A DNA stretch of 64,000 nt from Paraburkholderia sp. SOS3 (GCF_001922345.1 NZ_CP018812.1:1984001-2048000); one strand, 5' to 3'. Shown: positions 17,665-26,791, counted from the stretch's first letter. Numbers and translations are program-made. The notes: generated by a model from the letters alone, not told the origin.

Positions 17665-18711
17665 TCAGGATCGTTTTGATTGCGAGGCAATGCCACTGCG
17701 CTTGAAGAGCGTGGCGAGGTCGTCGCGCAACAGCACGAGCGCAACGAAGATCACGACGCCGTAGACGATCGTGCGCCAGCCTTGCGCGATGCCGAGCGAG
17801 GCGACGATGGTCGATAGCGTGGTGAGCAGGATGGCGCCGGCAGCGGCGCCGAGATACAGTCCGCGGCCGCCGACAATCGAGGTGCCGCCGATCACGACGG
17901 CCGCCACCGACGGCAGCAGGTAGCTCTGGCCGAGCGTCAGCGTGACGCCGCGCACGTAGCCGAGCATCAGGATGCCGGCAAGTCCCGCGCTCGCGCCGCT
18001 GATCGCATAGGCGGCGATCGTCAGCCGGTGCACGGGCAGGGCGGCAACGTAGGCGGCAGTCGGATTCGTGCCGAGCGCATAGAGCTTGCGGCCGAAGCCG
18101 GTGCGCATCTGCAGGAAGCAGCCGGCCGCGACCGCCACCACCATCAGATAGAGAATCGGCGTGCCGGCGGACGTGTTCGCGAACAGTGCCGACAGCGCGG
18201 CCGACGGTTGCCCGGTCGGCGTGCCTTGCGTGAAGCCGAGCGTGACGCCGTAGAGGATCACACCCATCGCCAGCGTCATGATGAACGGCGGAATCTTCAC
18301 GACGCTGACGCCGATGCCGCTCAAGGCGCCGAGTGCGGCGGTGATCAGCAGAATGGCGGGCACGCCCCAGACCACGGCCGCATCCGATGCGCCGATCCAC
18401 TTGAACGCGAGCACGCCGCCGAGCGTCATCATCGACGCGATGCTCAGATCGAGGCCGCCAAGCAGAATCACCATCTGCTGGCCGAACGCGACCACCATCA
18501 GGAAGCTCGAGATCACGAGAATCGCCTTCATCTGCGCGAGGCTGCCGAAATTCGGGCCGAGCGCGCGCGACGCGACGATCAGCGCGAACGAGATCGCGAA
18601 CAGCGCGATCGAGGTGCGTACGTCGCGATCGAGCCGGGCGATCAAACCGGGCGCGCGGTGACCGTCGCGCGTGTCGGCGGGCCGGCCGCCGGTCAATGGC
18701 GTTTGTGTCAT
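17665..18711 (-). CDS. ABC transporter permease, ribose/xylose type
   Basis: 348 residues with about nine hydrophobic segments and the RbsC-like signature GTNPTAAYVAALPVHRLTIAAYAISGASAGLAGI. The start MTQTPLTGG is chosen because its ATG overlaps the stop of the other permease as ATGA; the frame continues upstream but there lies over that gene. It forms a heterodimeric channel with the adjacent permease. Confidence 0.9.
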   Translation of the reverse strand: MTQTPLTGGRPADTRDGHRAPGLIARLDRDVRTSIALFAISFALIVASRALGPNFGSLAQMKAILVISSFLMVVAFGQQMVILLGGLDLSIASMMTLGGVLAFKWIGASDAAVVWGVPAILLITAALGALSGIGVSVVKIPPFIMTLAMGVILYGVTLGFTQGTPTGQPSAALSALFANTSAGTPILYLMVVAVAAGCFLQMRTGFGRKLYALGTNPTAAYVAALPVHRLTIAAYAISGASAGLAGILMLGYVRGVTLTLGQSYLLPSVAAVVIGGTSIVGGRGLYLGAAAGAILLTTLSTIVASLGIAQGWRTIVYGVVIFVALVLLRDDLATLFKRSGIASQSKRS

Positions 18712-19730
18712 GCGTGGGCCTCCCCGCGAGTGGCGACGCGTGCGAAAAATACGGCGACCACGACCGCCGCGATCATCACCACGCCCTGGAAAATGCCGGT
18801 GTAGAACGACGACACGCCGGTGGAAAACAACACCTTCTGCAACAGCGTGAGCGTCAACGCCCCGAGCATCGAGCCGGCCACGCCGCCGCGGCCGCCCGCG
18901 AACGACGTGCCGCCGAGGGCGATGGCCGCGAACACGAGCAGCAGATACGGGTCGCCGGCGTTCGGCGTGCCGGTCGACGTCAAGGCGGTCAGCATGAAGC
19001 CGGCCAGCCCGTAGCAGACGCCCGCGAGCATGTATGCGACGAGCTTCACGCGCCGGACCGGCACGCCGGCGAGCAGCGCGGCCGATTCGTCGGCGCCGGT
19101 CGCATAGAGGCCCACGCCCCAGTCGGTCCGCCGCAACACGCGCCACAGCGCGTAGACGGCGACTGCGATCGCGAGCGCGACCGGAACGATGCCGCCGATG
19201 CGATCGGTCATCGTGTAAGTCATGAAGTCCGATACGTCGCCGCCCGGCGCATCGAGAATCAGCAGCGTGACGCCCGAGCAGACGATCATCGACGCAAGCG
19301 TCAGCGCGATCGATTGCAGGTTCCAGTACGCGACCAGATAGCCGTTGACCGCGCCGACCGCGGCACCCGCGGCGACCGCGATCGCAGCGCCTTCGAGCGC
19401 GCCCGCGGGGCCGCTGCCGCCGTGCACGGCGACCAGCACATTGGTCAGCGACACGACGCCGGCCACCGACAGATCGAAGCCGCGCGTGAGCACGACGAGC
19501 GTGCCGCCGGCTGCGGCAAGCGCGAGCGGCAGGCTGTTGTTGAGAATGTCGGTCAGCACCGTTGCGCTGAGCGCGTCCGATTGCGTGGCCGCGAAAATCA
19601 CGGTCAGCACCGCGAGGATCACGATGATGACGGTCGTGCCGTCGCCGAGCGTGCGCCGATACCACGGATCCGGGCGCAGCGTCTGGCCCGTGCGGGCAGA
19701 CGGCGCGCAAGAGGAGGGGCTGTGGTTCAT
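18708..19730 (-). CDS. ABC transporter permease, ribose/xylose type
   Basis: 340 residues, multi-spanning, with ATGADESAALLAGVPVRRVKLVAYMLAGVCYGLAGF, the coupling-helix segment of BPD_transp_2 permeases. It overlaps the ATPase gene by four bases at its start and the second permease at its end, so all three are tightly coupled. Two distinct permease genes occur in this family for systems such as YtfT/YjfF. Confidence 0.9.
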   Translation of the reverse strand: MNHSPSSCAPSARTGQTLRPDPWYRRTLGDGTTVIIVILAVLTVIFAATQSDALSATVLTDILNNSLPLALAAAGGTLVVLTRGFDLSVAGVVSLTNVLVAVHGGSGPAGALEGAAIAVAAGAAVGAVNGYLVAYWNLQSIALTLASMIVCSGVTLLILDAPGGDVSDFMTYTMTDRIGGIVPVALAIAVAVYALWRVLRRTDWGVGLYATGADESAALLAGVPVRRVKLVAYMLAGVCYGLAGFMLTALTSTGTPNAGDPYLLLVFAAIALGGTSFAGGRGGVAGSMLGALTLTLLQKVLFSTGVSSFYTGIFQGVVMIAAVVVAVFFARVATRGEAHA

Positions 19731-21274
19731 TGGATCTTTGCTCCATGTCCAGCGGCGAGCGCGACCAGCCGTGCTTCGGAGAGTTGCTCGCCTGCCGCTT
19801 CGCCGGCCACGCGTCCGCCGTAGATCACGACGCAGCGGTCGGCGAGATGAATGAGTTCGGCCAGTTCGGTCGAATAGACGAGCGCCGCGCCGCCTTGCGC
19901 GACGAAGTTGCGGATCACGTCGTAGATCACCGCCTTCGTGCCGACGTCGACGCCGCGCGTCGGATCGAACAGCACCAGATAGCGCGCGCCCGACATCAGC
20001 ACGCGGCCGATCAGCGCCTTCTGCTGGTTGCCGCCCGAGAGCGCGCCGATTTTCAGCTTCAGATAGCGGCTCGCGAGATCGACGCGGCCCGCTTCGCTGT
20101 CGACCACGGCCTGTTCGCGCGCGCGATCGACGATGCCGAAGCGGCCGAGCCGGCCGAGCACCGGCAGCGTCATGTTGGTGTCGGTGCGCAAGCCGAGAAA
20201 CACGCCTTCGGTCTTGCGCTCTTCGGGAACGAAGCCGATGCCGGCCTGCGCCGCGGCCGCGGGGCTTGCGAGGCGCACCTGCTTGCCGTCGATGCGGATT
20301 TCACCGCTGCGCACCGGCGCGAGCCCGGCCAGCATCCGGAACAGATCGCGCTGGCCTTGCCCTTCGAGCGCGGCCACGCCCACGATTTCGCCCTTGCCGA
20401 CGCTCAGCGAGATGTCCGCGACCGTGCCGCCGGCGAGGTGCCTCACGCCGAATGCTTCGGGCTGCGATGCTTTGGGCGCGTGGCGCGCCGCGTGTGCGTC
20501 GCGTGCCGCCGAGCCCACCATCATCTGGAAGATGCCGGCGTCTTCGATGCCGGCCAGCGACACGGTCTCGATGCTTTCGCCGTTGCGCAGCACGGTGCCG
20601 CGGCGGCACAGGCGGCGCACCTCGGAGAGCCGGTGCGAGATGTACAGCACGCCGGTGCCGGCTGCCGTGAGGCGCTCGAGAATATCGAACAGCCATTGCG
20701 GGTCGGCGAGCGCCGCGGTTGGCTCGTCGAGCACGAGCAGCCGCGGCTCGCGCGCGACCGCGCGCATGATTTCGATGCGCTGCTTTTCGGCCAGCGACAG
20801 CGAGCGCACCGGCACGCCGGGATGGATATGCGCGAGGTCGTAGGCGGCGAGCATCGCGGCGGCGCGTTCGCGGCTTTGCGCGACCGACACGAGGCCCGCC
20901 GCGCCTTTCGCCTGGCGCGGCAGCATCAGGTTTTCGGCGACGCTCAGATTCGGCAGCAGGCTCAGTTCCTGGAACGCGGTCGAGACACCTGCCGCGCGCG
21001 CGGCCATCGGATCGGCCGGCGCATACGGACGGCCGTCGAGCGTCAGCGAACCGGTGTCCGGCGCGACGATGCCCGACAGCACCTTGACGATCGTCGACTT
21101 GCCCGCGCCGTTTTCGCCGAGCAGCGCGTGGATCTCGCCCGGTTCGATGTCGAACGAGACGCGGCGCACGGCGACCGTCGCGCCATACGACTTCGCGATG
21201 CCGCCGATCTCGAGAATTCTCGGTGCGCCGCCCGCGGACGATGCGGGCCCGGACCGCGCGAGCGCGTCAGCCAT
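19727..21274 (-). CDS. sugar ABC transporter ATP-binding protein, double cassette
   Basis: 515 residues with two ATPase halves as in RbsA/YtfR. The first half has Walker A GENGAGKSTIVK, signature LSLAEKQRIEI and Walker B LLVLDEPTAAL. The second has a degenerate Walker A (ALEGQGQRDL), which is normal in this family, then LSGGNQQKALIGR. The ATG (MADALARSG) lies 8 bases inside the SDR end; a GTG three codons upstream is possible. It energises the two permeases downstream. Confidence 0.92.
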   Translation of the reverse strand: MADALARSGPASSAGGAPRILEIGGIAKSYGATVAVRRVSFDIEPGEIHALLGENGAGKSTIVKVLSGIVAPDTGSLTLDGRPYAPADPMAARAAGVSTAFQELSLLPNLSVAENLMLPRQAKGAAGLVSVAQSRERAAAMLAAYDLAHIHPGVPVRSLSLAEKQRIEIMRAVAREPRLLVLDEPTAALADPQWLFDILERLTAAGTGVLYISHRLSEVRRLCRRGTVLRNGESIETVSLAGIEDAGIFQMMVGSAARDAHAARHAPKASQPEAFGVRHLAGGTVADISLSVGKGEIVGVAALEGQGQRDLFRMLAGLAPVRSGEIRIDGKQVRLASPAAAAQAGIGFVPEERKTEGVFLGLRTDTNMTLPVLGRLGRFGIVDRAREQAVVDSEAGRVDLASRYLKLKIGALSGGNQQKALIGRVLMSGARYLVLFDPTRGVDVGTKAVIYDVIRNFVAQGGAALVYSTELAELIHLADRCVVIYGGRVAGEAAGEQLSEARLVALAAGHGAKIQ

Positions 21275-22025
21275 TGTAGACACCGCCGTCGATGCCGAAC
21301 GACTGCGCGGTCACGTAAGCCGATTCGTCCGACGCGAGATAGACGAACAGCGGCGCGATTTCGTCGGCGCGCGCCTGACGGCCGAGCGGCACCAGCGCGG
21401 CGATTTTCTGCTGCTGCGCGGACTCGCCGCCCATGAAGTCGATCGCGGGCTGATTGAACGCGGTGTCGACCCAGCCGGGGCAGATCGCATTGACGCGGAT
21501 CGCGTCGGGCGCGAGTTCCATCGCGAGCGCCGTCGTGAACGCGATCACCGCGCCCTTGGACGCCGAGTAGGCGACGAGACCGGGACCGCCGCGCTTGCCG
21601 GCCAGCGACGACATATTGATGATCGAGCCTTTGCCTGAGCGTTTCAGATGCGCAACGGCGTGTTTCGCGCCGAAGAAATGGGCGCGCGCATTGACCGCGA
21701 AGAGCGCGTCCCAATCGGTCTGACTGAATTCCGCGATCGGGCCCGAGCGCTGCAGGCCGGCGTTCTGCGCGAGCACATCGAGGCCGCCGAGCCATTCGAC
21801 GCCTTGCGCGATCAGATTCGCGACGCTCGCTTCGCTGCTCACGTCGACCTTGACGAAATGCGTCGCGCTGCCGAGCTCCGCGACGACGGCGCGTCCGGCG
21901 TTTTCATCGATATCGCCGATCACGACGCGCGCGCCTTGCGCGACGAAGCTGCGCACGGCTTCCTTGCCGATATTGCCGATGGCGCCCGTGATGACGATGC
22001 GCTTTCCCGAGAGACGACCTGACAT
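21267..22025 (-). CDS. short-chain dehydrogenase/reductase
   Basis: 252 residues with the SDR set: cofactor loop TGAIGNIG, acidic IGDID end of beta2 (NAD preference), QNAG, catalytic S in INMSSLAG and YSASK. RVNAICPGWVDT follows. In sugar clusters such enzymes oxidise a sugar to a lactone or a sugar acid at C2/C3. It is followed by the ABC ATPase with an overlap, and preceded by a lactonase-like hydrolase, which fits dehydrogenase-then-lactonase chemistry. Confidence 0.9.
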   Translation of the reverse strand: MSGRLSGKRIVITGAIGNIGKEAVRSFVAQGARVVIGDIDENAGRAVVAELGSATHFVKVDVSSEASVANLIAQGVEWLGGLDVLAQNAGLQRSGPIAEFSQTDWDALFAVNARAHFFGAKHAVAHLKRSGKGSIINMSSLAGKRGGPGLVAYSASKGAVIAFTTALAMELAPDAIRVNAICPGWVDTAFNQPAIDFMGGESAQQQKIAALVPLGRQARADEIAPLFVYLASDESAYVTAQSFGIDGGVYNG

Positions 22026-22052
22026 GGTTGGACTCCTGACTAAAGAGGATGA

Positions 22053-22847
22053 CTAGCCGCGCGAGTGCGCGAGCAGGAAGCGTTCGAGCAGCGTGTTGCA
22101 GAGCTCGGGGCTCTCCATCGTCGGCATATGCGCTGCGTCCGGGACGATCTGCAGCTCGGCGCCCGGAATCGAGCTGGCGATGCGCTCGAGCACGGGCAAC
22201 GGCGTCGATGTATCCGCTGCGCCGGCAATCACGAGCGTCGGCACCGCGATGCGGCCGAGCCCTGCGGCGATCGTCATGTCGCGAATCGCCGCGGCGCAGC
22301 CGAGATAGCCGTCGAGCGAGGTGCCGAGGACCATCGCGCGCATCTGCGCCATCAGTTCGGGTTGCGACTGCCGGAAGGCCGGCGTGACCCAGCGGTCGAC
22401 CGTCGCCTCGACGAGCGGCGGGATGCCGGTCTCGCGCGCTTCGACGATGCGCGCCTGCCACGAGGCCTTCGGCGCGTCGCTCGTCGTCGCGCACAACGCG
22501 AGGCTCGCGAGCCGCTCGCCGTGCGCGGCGCCGAATTGCTGGCCGATCATGCCGCCGAGCGAGAGGCCGACGTAATGAGCCTTGTCGATATCGAGCGTAT
22601 CGAGCAGCGCGAGCACGTCTTGCGCGAGCAGCTCGAGCGTGTATTCGCCGGGCGTCGTACCCGATCCGCCGTGGCCGCGGATGTCGTAGGCGAGCACGTT
22701 GAACGAGCGCGACAGCACGTCGATCTGCGGCTGCCACATCGACAGGTCCGCCGCCAGTCCGTGGCTCAGCACGACGACCGGCGCGCCGGCTGGGCCGGTC
22801 AGCGAGTAGCGCGTCTGGATGCCGTTGGTTTCGGCCGTTCGAAGCAT
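22053..22847 (-). CDS. alpha/beta hydrolase, 3-oxoadipate enol-lactonase-like
   Basis: 264 residues from MLRTAETNGIQTRY; the longer frame to 23138 crosses the promoter region. It shows VVVLSHGLAADLSMW, AYDIRGHGGS, VGLSLGGMIGQQ with the Ser nucleophile, and VPTLVIAGAAD then PDAAHMPTMESPE with Asp and His. The pattern is that of PcaD lactonases, but no other beta-ketoadipate gene is near, so another lactone, perhaps the product of the adjacent SDR, is likelier. It is the first gene of the leftward operon. Confidence 0.85.
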   Translation of the reverse strand: MLRTAETNGIQTRYSLTGPAGAPVVVLSHGLAADLSMWQPQIDVLSRSFNVLAYDIRGHGGSGTTPGEYTLELLAQDVLALLDTLDIDKAHYVGLSLGGMIGQQFGAAHGERLASLALCATTSDAPKASWQARIVEARETGIPPLVEATVDRWVTPAFRQSQPELMAQMRAMVLGTSLDGYLGCAAAIRDMTIAAGLGRIAVPTLVIAGAADTSTPLPVLERIASSIPGAELQIVPDAAHMPTMESPELCNTLLERFLLAHSRG

Positions 22848-23073
22848 GTCTCCGTGTCCCTTTTTGCGTTTGTTCGGCTTGCGATCCGGCAGTGCCGGAA
22901 GGCGACGGAGACCGAGTCTCGATTTTGTCGACAATTTTGTCAATTTAATTGTGGTCAAGGTAAACGCCAATACTGTCAACCATGGAGACCGGTAGAATGC
23001 GCGGCAATATGGCTGCAAGCGGGCCCGCCGTGCTGCGGCAGCGCCCAGACGACAACGGATCGAGGGAGAGGGC
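22848..23073. promoter_or_regulatory. divergent promoter region with TTGTCGACAA palindrome
   Basis: The gap between the leftward hydrolase operon and the rightward GntR gene is AT-rich from 22921 to 22980. TTGTCGACAA at 22925-22934 is a perfect 10-base palindrome, and TTGTCAA at 22937-22943 is a further partial copy. Short symmetric sites of this kind suit FadR-type GntR regulators, so the neighbouring regulator probably binds here. Confidence 0.5.
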
Positions 23074-23835
23074 TTGGTTACACGGACGGACACACAGGCG
23101 GCGCAACTGGTCGAGGGCATCAAGACGGACATCATCATTGGCCGTCTGCGGCCGCATCAGCGGCTCGTCGAAGAGGAGATCAGCGCGCAGTTCGGGGTGT
23201 CGCGCCATGTGCTGCGCGCAGCGCTCATGCAACTCGAGGGAATGGGCCTTGTCACGCGGCGGCCCAATCGCGGCGTGATCGTGCGTGATTTCTCGCTTGC
23301 CCAGGTCGAGCAGATCTACGAAGTCCGGATGATTCTGCAGCGCGAGGCGGCCTTGCGGATTCCCATGCCGGCGCAACCCGAGGCGCTTGCGGAAATCGAG
23401 GCGATCCACGCCGAATATTGCCGCGAGCTCGACGCGGGCAATCTGCTGCAGGTGAACGTGCTCAACGACGCCTTTCACCGGCGCATCTGGGCGACCTGCC
23501 CGAATCAGTACCTTGCCGAAACGATCGAAAAATTGTGGGTCGAGACAACCGGCATCCGCTGGTACGGCGTCGGCGACCCGCAACTGCTCACGCATTCGCG
23601 CGAGCATCACGCGACGATGATCGAGCAGTTGCGCAGCGGCGACCGCGAAGGTTTCGTCGCACTCGCCGTCGACCATATCGTGCCGCCGCTCGATGCGTTC
23701 AGGCGCGCGCATCGCACCAGTGCGTCGTTCATGGCGCCCGCCCAGCCGGAACGGAGACCGGATGAAACCGACCTACGAGATTCTCGTGCAGGGAAACAAC
23801 CTGCGCCTGAAAAACGACTTCCTCGGCATCGCTAA
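23074..23835 (+). CDS. GntR-family (FadR/FCD) transcriptional regulator
   Basis: 253 residues, reading from a TTG start with GAGGGAGAGGGC directly upstream. The winged helix covers residues ~8-72 (RLVEEEISAQFGVSRHVLRAALMQLEGMGLVTRRPNRG), and an all-helical FCD ligand domain follows with metal-binding histidines such as NDAFHRRIW and SREHHATM. It is divergent from the lactonase/SDR/ABC operon, its likely target. The last 74 bases overlap the metallo-beta-lactamase gene. Confidence 0.88.
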   Translation: MVTRTDTQAAQLVEGIKTDIIIGRLRPHQRLVEEEISAQFGVSRHVLRAALMQLEGMGLVTRRPNRGVIVRDFSLAQVEQIYEVRMILQREAALRIPMPAQPEALAEIEAIHAEYCRELDAGNLLQVNVLNDAFHRRIWATCPNQYLAETIEKLWVETTGIRWYGVGDPQLLTHSREHHATMIEQLRSGDREGFVALAVDHIVPPLDAFRRAHRTSASFMAPAQPERRPDETDLRDSRAGKQPAPEKRLPRHR

Positions 23836-24451
23836 TGTCACGCTGATTCGAGGCAAAGACGGCCTGATCCTGTTCGATACCGGCGGCTACATATCGCGGC
23901 TCGGGCTGCTGAAGGCGCTTTCCGATCGCGGTCTCGCGCCGGCCGATATCGGCACGGTGTTTCTGTCGCATCTGCATTTCGACCACGCGCACAACGTCGA
24001 TCTGTTCGCGCATGCGCGTTTCGTCGTCAGCGAACGCGAATGGGAATACGCGGCCCACCCGCATCCGCACGACCAGCTTTTGCCGTGGGGGATCCGCGAG
24101 CAACTGTCGAAGTCAAAGGTCGAGTTTCTGAGCGGGGAAGGGCAACTCGACGCCGGGGTCAACTTCTTCCCGGCGCCGGGCCATACGCCGGGCTGCTACG
24201 GCCTCGAACTCGAAACCGCGGAGCGCGGCCGCGTGATCGTTGCCGGCGACGCGATCAAATACGCCAAAGAAGCGATTCTCAAACGCTGCGACATGGCGTT
24301 CGACGAAGTCGACGTCGGCACGCGCACGATCCAGCGCATTCTCGAGCGCGCCGATCGTATCGTGCCGGGCCATTTTCCCGAACTGATCCGGCAGCCCGAC
24401 GGCAATTTCATCTGGGAAGACCCGGCGCCGTTCGAACTTCTCGTGCGTTAG
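23762..24451 (+). CDS. metallo-beta-lactamase fold hydrolase
   Basis: 229 residues from an ATG preceded by GGAGACCG. Metal ligands are visible as HLHFDH (HxHxDH), PAPGHTPG and VAGDAIKYAKEA, with a final VPGHFPEL. It resembles small-molecule lactonases of this fold. It begins inside the 3' end of the GntR gene, so it is co-expressed with that regulator, and may hydrolyse a lactone from the same pathway. Confidence 0.85.
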   Translation: MKPTYEILVQGNNLRLKNDFLGIANVTLIRGKDGLILFDTGGYISRLGLLKALSDRGLAPADIGTVFLSHLHFDHAHNVDLFAHARFVVSEREWEYAAHPHPHDQLLPWGIREQLSKSKVEFLSGEGQLDAGVNFFPAPGHTPGCYGLELETAERGRVIVAGDAIKYAKEAILKRCDMAFDEVDVGTRTIQRILERADRIVPGHFPELIRQPDGNFIWEDPAPFELLVR

Positions 24452-24518
24452 CGGCGCGCGCTGGGCGGATGCCGACCGACACCTTAGACCGACACCCGGA
24501 CCCGAGTCGGGCCGCCGG

Positions 24519-24680
24519 TCAGATCCCGCCCATGCAGACGTTCGCGAGCGCAATCACTTCGTCGTCGGAGCGGAAGCGAAAGATCGCGGCGAGCGGCCCG
24601 AACGTCTCGTCTCGGGCCAGTTGCATCTTGTGCGGGTGTTCTTCGCGACGATCGGCGCGAAGCGTTGCGGCGCATTGCGT
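24519..24680 (-). pseudogene. gabD: gabD (succinate-semialdehyde dehydrogenase) remnant
   Basis: On the minus strand, QRFAPIVAKNT in one frame and then MQLARDETFGPLAAIFRF followed by SDDEVIALAN in the next frame reproduce the late part of GabD (FxPTVL...DETFGPLAPLFRF...DEVIALAND). The frame changes between the two parts, and the similarity stops after IALAN at a premature end. Only ~55 of ~480 residues survive. It lies 3' of gabT, where gabD normally stands. Confidence 0.75.
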
Positions 24681-24703
24681 GCATTGCATCGCCATACGCA
24701 GGT

Positions 24704-25996
24704 TCACTCGACGTCGCTTGCGGTTTCCTTCAGCACGTCTTCGAGAATGGCGATGGCTTCGTCGAACACGTGGTCCTCGATGGTGAGCGGAAACAGGAAG
24801 CGAATCACGTTCGAATGGACACCGCACACGAGCAGCAGCAGGCCGCGCTCGAGCGCGCGCGACTGCACGCGCTTCGTGAACGCCGCATCGGGCTCGTGCG
24901 CGGCGCCTTGCTTGCCGAACTCGACCGCGATCATCGCGCCCGGGCCGCGTACATCGGCGATTTGCGGCACCGCTGCGCGAAGTTCTTTCAGTGTGGCCTT
25001 CAGGCGTTCGCCGAGCAAAGCCGCGCGATCGCACAGCGCCTCGCTATCGATGATGTCGAGCACCGCATGCGCGGCCGCGACGGCGAGCGGGTTGCCCGCG
25101 TAGGTGCCGCCGAGTCCGCCCGGCGCCGCCGCGTCCATGATCTCGGCGCGGCCCGTCACGCCCGATAGCGGCATACCGCCGGCGAGGCTCTTGGCCATCG
25201 TCATGAGGTCGGGCACGACGTCGTAGTGTTCCATCGCGAACAGCTTGCCCGTGCGCGCAAAGCCGGTTTGCACTTCGTCGGCGATCAGCAGCATGCCGTG
25301 CGTATCGCACAGCGCGCGCAGGCCGCGCACGAATTCCGCCGGCGCCGGGTGGAATCCGCCTTCGCCCTGCACGGGCTCGAAAATGATCGCTGCGACGCGC
25401 TGCGGATCGATGTCGGCCTTGAACAGATGCTCGAGCGCCTTCAGCGAATCGGCCGTCGTGACGCCGTGCAGCGGGGTCGGGAACGGCGCGTGAAAGACAT
25501 CGGGCGGAAATGGCCCGAAGCCGAGCTTGTACGGTGCGACCTTGCCGGTCAGCGCCATGCCCATCATCGTGCGGCCGTGAAACGCGCCGGTGAACGCGAT
25601 CACCCCCGGGCGGCCGGTGGCGGCGCGGGCGATCTTCACCGCGTTCTCGACCGCTTCGGCGCCGGTCGTGAAAAACGCGGTCTTTTTCGCGTGCTTCCCG
25701 GGCGTGCGCGCGTTGATCTTTTCGGCGAGTTCGACATACGAGCGGTACGGCACGACCTGATACGCCGTGTGCGTGAAGCGATCGAGCTGCTCGCGAATCG
25801 CCGCGACGATTTTCGGATGACGATGGCCGGTGTTGGTCACCGCGATGCCGGCCGCGAAGTCGATGAAGCGGCGGCCTTCGACATCCCACAACTGCGCATT
25901 GAGCGCGCGCTCGGCGTAGAAGTCGCACATCACACCGACGCCGCGGGGCGTCGCGGCGTCTTTACGCTGTTGCAGTTCGGAATTGGCGGTACTCAT
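24704..25996 (-). CDS. gabT: 4-aminobutyrate aminotransferase
   Basis: 430 residues from MSTANSELQQRKDAA, preceded by GAGGAGTCTCG; the longer frame upstream is unrelated. Class III aminotransferase marks are TGAEAVENAVKIAR, AFHGRTMMG, FEPVQGEGGF, LLIADEVQTGFARTG and the PLP lysine in TMAKSLAGGMPL. It moves the amino group of GABA to 2-oxoglutarate, giving succinate semialdehyde. The partner dehydrogenase next to it is only a remnant, so oxidation of the product must depend on an enzyme encoded elsewhere. Confidence 0.93.
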   Translation of the reverse strand: MSTANSELQQRKDAATPRGVGVMCDFYAERALNAQLWDVEGRRFIDFAAGIAVTNTGHRHPKIVAAIREQLDRFTHTAYQVVPYRSYVELAEKINARTPGKHAKKTAFFTTGAEAVENAVKIARAATGRPGVIAFTGAFHGRTMMGMALTGKVAPYKLGFGPFPPDVFHAPFPTPLHGVTTADSLKALEHLFKADIDPQRVAAIIFEPVQGEGGFHPAPAEFVRGLRALCDTHGMLLIADEVQTGFARTGKLFAMEHYDVVPDLMTMAKSLAGGMPLSGVTGRAEIMDAAAPGGLGGTYAGNPLAVAAAHAVLDIIDSEALCDRAALLGERLKATLKELRAAVPQIADVRGPGAMIAVEFGKQGAAHEPDAAFTKRVQSRALERGLLLLVCGVHSNVIRFLFPLTIEDHVFDEAIAILEDVLKETASDVE

Positions 25997-26077
25997 CGAG
26001 ACTCCTCGTGACGCGGTTGGGGTGCGCTGCGCTGCTTGCGTGCACGAGCGACCGATGTCGCCGACTATAACCAGCTT

Positions 26078-26121
26078 TGGCTCCTGATTAGAGAGCCATC
26101 TTTGCGAAAACAAAGGAGCCA
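26078..26121. promoter_or_regulatory. GAGCCA repeats upstream of gabT
   Basis: TGGCTC at 26078-26083 is followed by GAGCCA at 26093-26098 and again at 26116-26121. The two direct copies are 23 bases apart, about two helical turns, as expected for a GabR/MocR operator. The cognate regulator next door is truncated, so the site may be orphaned. Confidence 0.4.
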
Positions 26122-26136
26122 TTGGTGCCGGGCACG

Positions 26137-26265
26137 ATGTTGTCCGACTGGCTGGCGCAGCGCCTCGATCGCCGCGGCGAGCAGCCGCTGCATCGGCATT
26201 TGCATCGACTACCGCGCGCCGGGCGAGGCGCCGCAAACATCGTATGCGGGCGGCAACCGCCGTGA
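26137..26265 (+). pseudogene. N-terminal remnant of a GabR/MocR regulator
   Basis: A 42-residue frame starts MLSDWLAQRLDRRGEQPLHR, the typical opening of GabR-like MocR regulators (LSDWL..RLDR....PLHRQLYR). After HLHRLPRA the similarity is lost and a stop follows, so the winged helix and aminotransferase domain are gone. Divergent placement from gabT is the usual gabR arrangement. Confidence 0.6.
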
Positions 26266-26373
26266 TTCGATCGAGCAGTTTCCTGAGCCGCGATGCGATT
26301 CACGCGGCGCATGTCGGGCCGTAATCTTCACCCATGCCGTCGACAACGGTAACCCGACAGGAGGCAGCACATC

Positions 26374-26710
26374 ATGAAGCGTTTAGCCCGGATTCTCGCG
26401 ATTGCATCGTTTGCCGCAGTTCCGCTTTTTATGCCACGCAGCCGACGCAGAACACGTCTCGCGGGCTCATGTGCGCGCCGAACTGTTCGCCGCTGCGCGC
26501 ACCGGTCAGCATCCGCAAGTCTATGCGCACTATCCGGAAGCTGCGCCGGACCGGGGCATTGCGTATGCGGCACGCCATGCGCAGGCAACCGATGGTGATA
26601 CCTCATATGGCGCATCGACGACGGGCCGCAGTGCATCGGGCAAGCGTGCGAGCGCCGACGGAAGTGTCGACGATCGGTCGCAGTTCGATCGGTTGTACAA
26701 CCATCCTTGA
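26374..26710 (+). pseudogene. DUF4148-type exported protein, frameshifted
   Basis: AGGAGG precedes an ATG that encodes MKRLARILAIASFAAVPLF, a signal peptide. After the T-run near 26429-26433 the sense continues in the +2 frame as CHAADAEHVSRAHVRAEL and on to TGA at 26710. The second part (SRAHVRAELFAAARTG, HYPEAAPDRGIAYAARH, SYGAST) is the pattern of the small exported DUF4148 proteins common in Burkholderia. A one-base change at the T run would restore a ~112-residue protein. Either a genuine pseudogene or a sequencing error. Confidence 0.65.
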
Positions 26711-26791
26711 TGCTTACAAGTTCAGGACTTCATTCCCCGAGGACATCGATCGTGGTCGAAACTTTTGCTTTCGCGTATGCAGCAGTGGAAC

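Noticed and set aside
19730..21436. 568-residue plus-strand ORF
   Set aside because: Antisense of the double-cassette ABC ATPase, composition rich in Arg, Ala and His, no domain.
22848..23138. Extended start of the enol-lactonase-like gene at 23138
   Set aside because: It would cross the divergent promoter and the start of the GntR gene; the alpha/beta hydrolase fold begins properly at 22847.
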